Part shown: positions 59,233 through 64,000 of the stretch, piece by piece | Position numbering within the stretch: position 1 is the first letter of the stretch | Layout of the letters: every line of letters starts with the position of its first letter | NCBI GenBank assembly: GCA_014925825.1 | Contig: JACGCK010000141.1 | Location: 52,626 to 116,625, forward strand | From: Pholiota molesta | Taxonomy: Eukaryota > Basidiomycota > Agaricomycetes > Agaricales > Strophariaceae | Direction of reading: 5' to 3' | DNA length: 64,000 nt | The notes under the pieces: model-generated | What the model was told of the DNA's origin: nothing | The model's input: the letters and a program-made list of their open reading frames with translations, nothing else | Database searches by the model: none | Program-made: the position numbers and the translations under genes

Positions 59233-61534
59233 TCATATCGGTTTCAATGCTATCTCCAAGGATGGGAATGGATTTCCATTGACATCGCATACCGTCCCTA
59301 CCTCTGGAAGCACGCCCGTGGAGAAGTACTGACGGATATGACGCTGGGTACACAGCGAAGGGGCAGATATAGAGCAATGCTACGTGGTTGAAAGAGTATA
59401 TGAAATTAAACGCTGTTGGAGTATGAGTGACAAGAAATAAACGCACTCCTGTTGAATCCTGCGTGAGGACTACAGACTTGCTGAATTCCTTCGACATCTT
59501 GTGGGCACCCCACAATGGAGTCACTGGATCTGCTGTGTTACCGATGAAGAGGATCGGATAGCTTGTGTTTCCTCCAAACGGACCTATTTGACCAGCCAAG
59601 ATTAATTTCTTCGAAGTTACTACAATGTCAGAGCAGCCATCAACACACCCCGGAAATTAGTTTTCGGGAATGTAGGCCAGCCTCTGTTAGTGAACCTCCA
59701 ACAACACGGCCTAGTGTGAGGGAAATGAGGACGCACTGGCATGTAATCAAAAAACCCGCCCACACATCAGCCCAATCCGAGGCCTGTGTCATCCGCGCAA
59801 AGTATGCCTCCGCCCATCCCAAGTCGCCGGGGATCTCTGGGTTGTCGTTGCAGAACACGGCTATCGAAGGATCCATAACCCTGTCCCATTGGTGCTTCTC
59901 CTCCGAATCACAGGAGCACTCAAAGGGGGGCTTGTCACCCCGAGCGCCGAAGCGCTTGAAGAGGAGCGTGCCGTTTCCCGCTGCGAGGTCCGCGAGCCCC
60001 TGCGCGAGGATAGGGAATACGGCGTAAGGTGCATAGAGTGATTGGAATATCGCATGGCGCAGTGTTGGATAGTCGAGGAGGCCGTAACTCCTGGTGGCGT
60101 CAGATTCAGAAGGGGGAGGAGACACCAAGACAGGGACTGGACGTGCGCGGACAGATTCTGTCAGCTTGGTAAGGTTCGTGCGGATAGCATCTGGTGTAGG
60201 AGCCCAAAAGGGACACGCGGAAGGCCCTGCAAGGGCGCAGGAGGTGAAAAAAGATGAGAGGGCTTTGGAAGTATCGGAGAGGTTATTGGACCATTTGTCT
60301 GTATTTCAATTCAGTTGAGTTATAGCTTCAACCCAGGAGTGCTCCAGGATACAAGGGAAAAGAGATAAAGCCAACATAAGGAAGAAAAAAGTAAAAGAAG
60401 AAGAAAGACGCACTGCCGAAGTATTCATCCGAGTCGACGACACCATCAAGTATCATGCGTTCATGCGTTCAATCTTATCCTGTTCGCTCGATGTTATGAG
60501 ACGTGTTTCCGCAACAGATTAACTCCCTTACAGGGCAAAGTGAAGCAAACACGGCTCCAAGTGACGTGCCATAACTATCTCATTCAAATTTAGCGCCCAT
60601 GATCGGAATTCAATCGAATTCAATCACTCACGAAAATCCCCAATAAAGTTTTTTTTTTAAACAATGCTCAGCATATCGCGCGCAGTCTGCTCCGTATTCA
60701 GATAGCGCAGTCCTCCATCATCATTCCGAGCTGCGAGCTGTCCGAGTAAATGCGCGCGTGCCCAGGTCCGCGCAACGCCTTCGCTGGAGGACGTGTTCGC
60801 GACGAAAGACTCGCCGGCGGTCCAAAATTCGCGTTCAATAGCCGTGGGGAAGAAGGATGCGCGCGGGGTGGAGCGGCCAATACCTGTGTATCATGTTCAG
60901 TTTTTTTGCGCAGCCCGCGCGATAGTGGTCATCGGACACTTTCAGGGTCAGAATACTTACCGCGTGGATCAAACCCAACAACGTCGAACTGTGGCCCAAC
61001 GATGGTACTCAAAAGGTCTCCACCTGGGCCTTGGATCATGTCGACGCCACTCCCTCCTGGGCCACCGGGATTGAAGAGAATAGGACCGTTATAAGATTCT
61101 GAGGTGAGTGGGAAAAGAGATGGCTTTCGAATGAGGGCAATGACAGCCTCTCTGCCTGAACGATTGGAGTGGTCAAGAGGAACCTTGAACCGAAATGAGA
61201 AATAGAGTCACAATTCTCGTTTCTAATAAGCTTTTGGTACTTGCACTTACGATCAGACGAGCACACTGTCGATTAGGGAAACAGTCATGCCATTCTAATT
61301 TCTTTCGTGGGGGCAGCTGCGAGACATTGTATAAACAGATTGTGCCAGAAAGCTAGGAGCATTTCGAACCGCATCCCAAGAAAACTTTGCAGTAGGCGTT
61401 TGCGCTCGATTGATACGACTGGACCATGCACTAGGCTGGGCAACAACAATGAAGAGCCCAACGAGACTGATATGGAGGAGGACGAAGATTCCCAACAAGC
61501 TCAGAGGGAGCGTTGTGGCTTGTCGCCGAGGCAT
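59233..61534 (-). pseudogene. TAP-like alpha/beta hydrolase (tripeptidyl-aminopeptidase family), interrupted
   Basis: Start at 61534 (MPRRQATTLPLSLLGIFVLL) gives a type-II signal anchor. Joined exons read LEWHDCFPNRQCARLIVPLD, NGPILFNPGGPGGSGVDM (oxyanion loop), FDVVGFDPRGIGRSTPRASF, the nucleophile elbow [50 protein letters not shown] (catalytic Asp region) and [17 protein letters not shown] (catalytic His), ending LEIALKPI at 59233. All catalytic positions are present, but two lesions break the frame: a TAA after DMLSIV (about 60659), where one T is probably missing and the helix is shorter than usual, and a tandem 8-bp duplication (plus strand ATGCGTTC ATGCGTTC, about 60453-60468) just after PDKIERM. 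The first may be a sequence error; the duplication looks real. Called a pseudogene with caution. Confidence 0.65.
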
Positions 61535-62614
61535 AGCACCTAGCAACGATAGTGGGAGGTGGAGATCAGGCTCTATCAAGCTTGCAGAGACAGTGGGAAC
61601 TGAGTCCGGAGTCGACTCGGGGTACTCAAGGAGAAACAAATTGAGCAGCAGGGCGACTGCGCAGAATTTATCAGGCACTGAACCTCATTACACCCAGCCT
61701 TGTCATCTAACATGGCAGTTCCTGCGAATAAACAGCGTACCCAAGGCGCGTGCAATGTAAACAGGCTTCGAGATCGATTATCTTGGGTATTTCCGGGTGG
61801 GTAGTAGTCTGGTAGTAGTTGAATGATGGGTCCATGGATCAATAGCATCACCGTTTATTATTAGTCCCCAAATGTAATGATATCGCAGAGATCTCTAGCT
61901 TGAGCATAGAAGTAGTCGGGGAGGCCTGCCAGTGGCTAACGCGTGTCAGCGTCAAGCAGAAGAAAAATCGTGGTTTGACCAATGTCGAGTATAATGAGAG
62001 GCTCGCTTCAGTTTGGAGGAGCACAAGGTTGTCTCGTTGAATCTGAAGATCTGAAATCTGAGTGTTGTTTGAGTGATGAACGTGAACGTTTGAACCAGGT
62101 TTGAACTGCAATTTGGATTTGATTGGGTATGCATGCCCAACGACCGGTGCCTGGATATCGACACAAGTGAGGACCGCCAAGATACATAGTAAGTACTTGG
62201 CAAGAGCTATAATTGGAATGTCAGCGGTATTCCGACGTTGTCGGTTCCTCGCGACGTCCGACATGGACTCAAGTCTATTAGAGTCTATTACAGCTGTTCT
62301 TTCCCTTCTGCTCCGAGCCACTTCATATGTTTAAGGATATCCTTGCAATACCTTTGCTAGAGTTTGCTTTCTACCTCACAACTAATTAAAGTCTCCAGAC
62401 ACAGCCTCAGTTACCTCAGTTGCTCTTCCGGCATTGCCACAGGATTCAGGAGGTGAGTCTGTGTCATGATGCACTATGATACACAAGCGCCTGTTATTTC
62501 TGTCTACTAATATTTCGATCCGTTGTAGATCCCTCGTTGTCCCCACTTTATTGTTGACTTGATACATCCATCTCCGACCATCATCTCTATCCTTTTGTTG
62601 CGCCCATTCTCAAG
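61535..62614. other. Divergent intergenic region, hydrolase/metacaspase
   Basis: About 1.1 kb. A minus-strand frame (61848-62321, 157 codons) with one hydrophobic stretch lies here, but it has no homology cue and possible internal splice sites. I do not call it. The metacaspase promoter is presumably in 62350-62614. Confidence 0.35.
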
Positions 62615-64000
62615 ATGAAAGTTCTGAAATACCGCAGTGTATTTCGTCTTCCGGGATGGAGACATACTGCAACACAGCCAGAAGTGCCAAACGAGCCTCG
62701 TGTTGTTGAGAAGAAGATCAAGAAAAAGGCCTTGTTGATAGGAATACAACAAGTGCGAGAACCGACTGGGATTACATCGCCTGGTCTATTGAAGTCTCCT
62801 AACGGGCGAAGCAAGTGGGCGAAGCGACGAAAAACAGAACACTCGCAGTTATCTCAAGGGCCCGCATCGTGACGTGCGAGCTATGCGTGAGCTGTTGATT
62901 AGTGCGTATGGCCTTTCCATTCTATCTTTTCCCCAACGCTGACCATGATCAGACGTATACCATTACGAGCCCCAAGATATCACTATACTCATCGACGATG
63001 ACAATCCTGCCACGTACAACCTACACGAATCAACATTGTGTGTAACTATCTCTAGAAGTTTGGATTTACATCTCATGAATTTCAATGTAGCTAAAGCTAT
63101 CGACGATCTCATCAAGGATGCGAAGGAGCATGATCGCTTTTTTTTCCACTGTAAGCTTCGAAATACCTACGCGAGTTGACCCGTGTACCAATCCATCCTT
63201 GCAGATTCGGGACATTCTGACCAAGAGGACACCGATGACATAGAAGAAGAAGATAGGAAGAACGAGTGTAAGTACCTCGACTCAAAATCCTTTAGGCGAC
63301 GGTATTTATTGAATATTACAGTCATTATCACGTCTGAGGGGGAAAAGATCAAGGACGATGTGAGCCTTTGATGACAATCTCAGCCTCGTCCACGTCCTTA
63401 CGCAAATCTAGGAACTTCGGGCCAACCTCGCGATGCCACTTCCTGCCGGCAGTTCGCTAATCGCAGTTTTGATTCATGCCATTCGGGGTCACTGCTTGAC
63501 CTGAAGCACTTCCGTTGCAATCGTGTATACGTGCCCTGGATAAACAAAGGAACTCGACGAACGAAGTCATTGTGGAATGAGAATAAACGGATGCAAGCTC
63601 GTAAGTATCTTTTTCCCCTCTAAGGCCACTCCTTTCATTCAGCCATGTATCTTCTCTAGAAATATCTGCAAGAGGAGGTCCTGTGGCCAGGCTCAATAAG
63701 CAGGTCTTCACATGGGCACGTACATCTATCGACGGAGTGCTCGCCGCTCAATGGACTCGGGTGCGGCTGGACCTGGGTCGCTGCCGTCAAGGCACAAGCC
63801 TTCGTTGTCGATTATAACGGATGTTCCCTCATCACCCGCGCCCTGGCTAGACTCGCCGTCCGCGCGGGAGAAACAATTCATGTCTCCGGTAGCCATGTAC
63901 TGCACTGGCTTTTGTCGTGAAGATGATCTATTTACATACGACAACGCAGTCGAAGCAGACGTGGTGAGTTCATTTCTTGATAAGATTATGTGTGCGTCTA
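62615..64000 (+). CDS. Metacaspase (caspase-fold Cys protease), 3' end cut by window edge
   Basis: Start at 62615 (MKVLKYRSVFRLPGW). Strand 1 reads KKKALLIGIQQ, spliced (CTAAC branch site in the intron) to NTRSYLKGPHRDVRAMRELL, then VYHYEPQDITILIDDDNPAT, AIDDLIKDAKEHDRFFFHYSG with SGHSDQED carrying the catalytic His, and IITSEGEKIKDD. The catalytic Cys loop is FDSCHSGSLLDL, followed by a linker and the basidiomycete-style end segment MSPVAMYCTGFCREDDL before the window ends. Two one-base deletions are inferred: in the T run at 63467-63470, without which the Cys loop is out of frame, and near 63732, before RRSARRSMDSG. Metacaspases cleave after Arg/Lys and act in stress and cell death in fungi. 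Agaricomycetes commonly carry many copies. Confidence 0.82.

Noticed and set aside
61848..62321. Minus-strand 157-codon frame with one hydrophobic stretch
   Set aside because: No family resemblance, contains possible splice sites, and lies in a divergent promoter region; too weak to list as a gene.

Overview
The window is nuclear DNA of a mushroom-type basidiomycete (Agaricomycetes-like). The evidence is densely spaced genes with many 47-80 nt GT-AG introns, CTAAC/CTGAC-type branch sites, mixed strands, and recognisable fungal proteins such as a PAC1/LIS1 dynein regulator, ERG2 and ERG27 sterol enzymes, a basidiomycete-style cytochrome P450 and a metacaspase. I see no prokaryotic, organellar or viral gene. 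All gene models were read by eye from splice signals and family resemblance; no searches were run.

Layout. 1-1014: start of a secreted protein cut by the left edge. 1015-12339: mostly gene-poor, with one low-complexity 262-aa gene (5041-5908). 12340-17621: two minus-strand genes in tandem, PAC1 and a 959-aa serine-rich nuclear-looking protein. 17760-19084: a young non-autonomous DNA transposon with 397-bp inverted arms, followed by an AT-rich repeat stretch to about 21.2 kb. 21.3-31.2 kb: ERG2 (C-8 sterol isomerase), glucosidase II beta, ribosomal protein S25, an FGGY carbohydrate kinase and a small SH3 protein. 31.8-41.6 kb: a Gln-rich SSXT-like coactivator, 60S protein uL2 (RPL8), KRR1 and an NCBP3-like cap-binding protein. 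42.8-55.6 kb: EAF elongation factor, an rds1-like ferritin-fold secreted protein, a serine carboxypeptidase, NOP58 and ERG27. 56.5-64.0 kb: a damaged cytochrome P450, a damaged TAP-type alpha/beta hydrolase and a metacaspase cut by the right edge.

Themes. Ribosome biogenesis and translation are well represented (RPS25, RPL8, KRR1, NOP58), with two ergosterol genes (ERG2, ERG27) and several nuclear RNA or transcription factors (SSXT-like, EAF, NCBP3-like, and the 959-aa protein with a TFIIS-N-like end). Divergent pairs with short shared promoters are GTB1/RPS25 (168 bp) and KRR1/NCBP3 (160 bp).

The main oddities: (i) a set of about 16 inferred one-base deletions, all in the same direction, in seven genes between 32.8 and 64 kb, which look like consensus errors rather than real pseudogenes; (ii) a carboxypeptidase intron that only works as AT-AC, and a GC-AG intron in PAC1; (iii) the 1.3-kb inverted-repeat transposon with a 6-bp target duplication, next to a gene start; (iv) an 8-bp tandem duplication breaking the hydrolase; (v) an NCBP3 homologue ending in a UAP56-binding-like motif.
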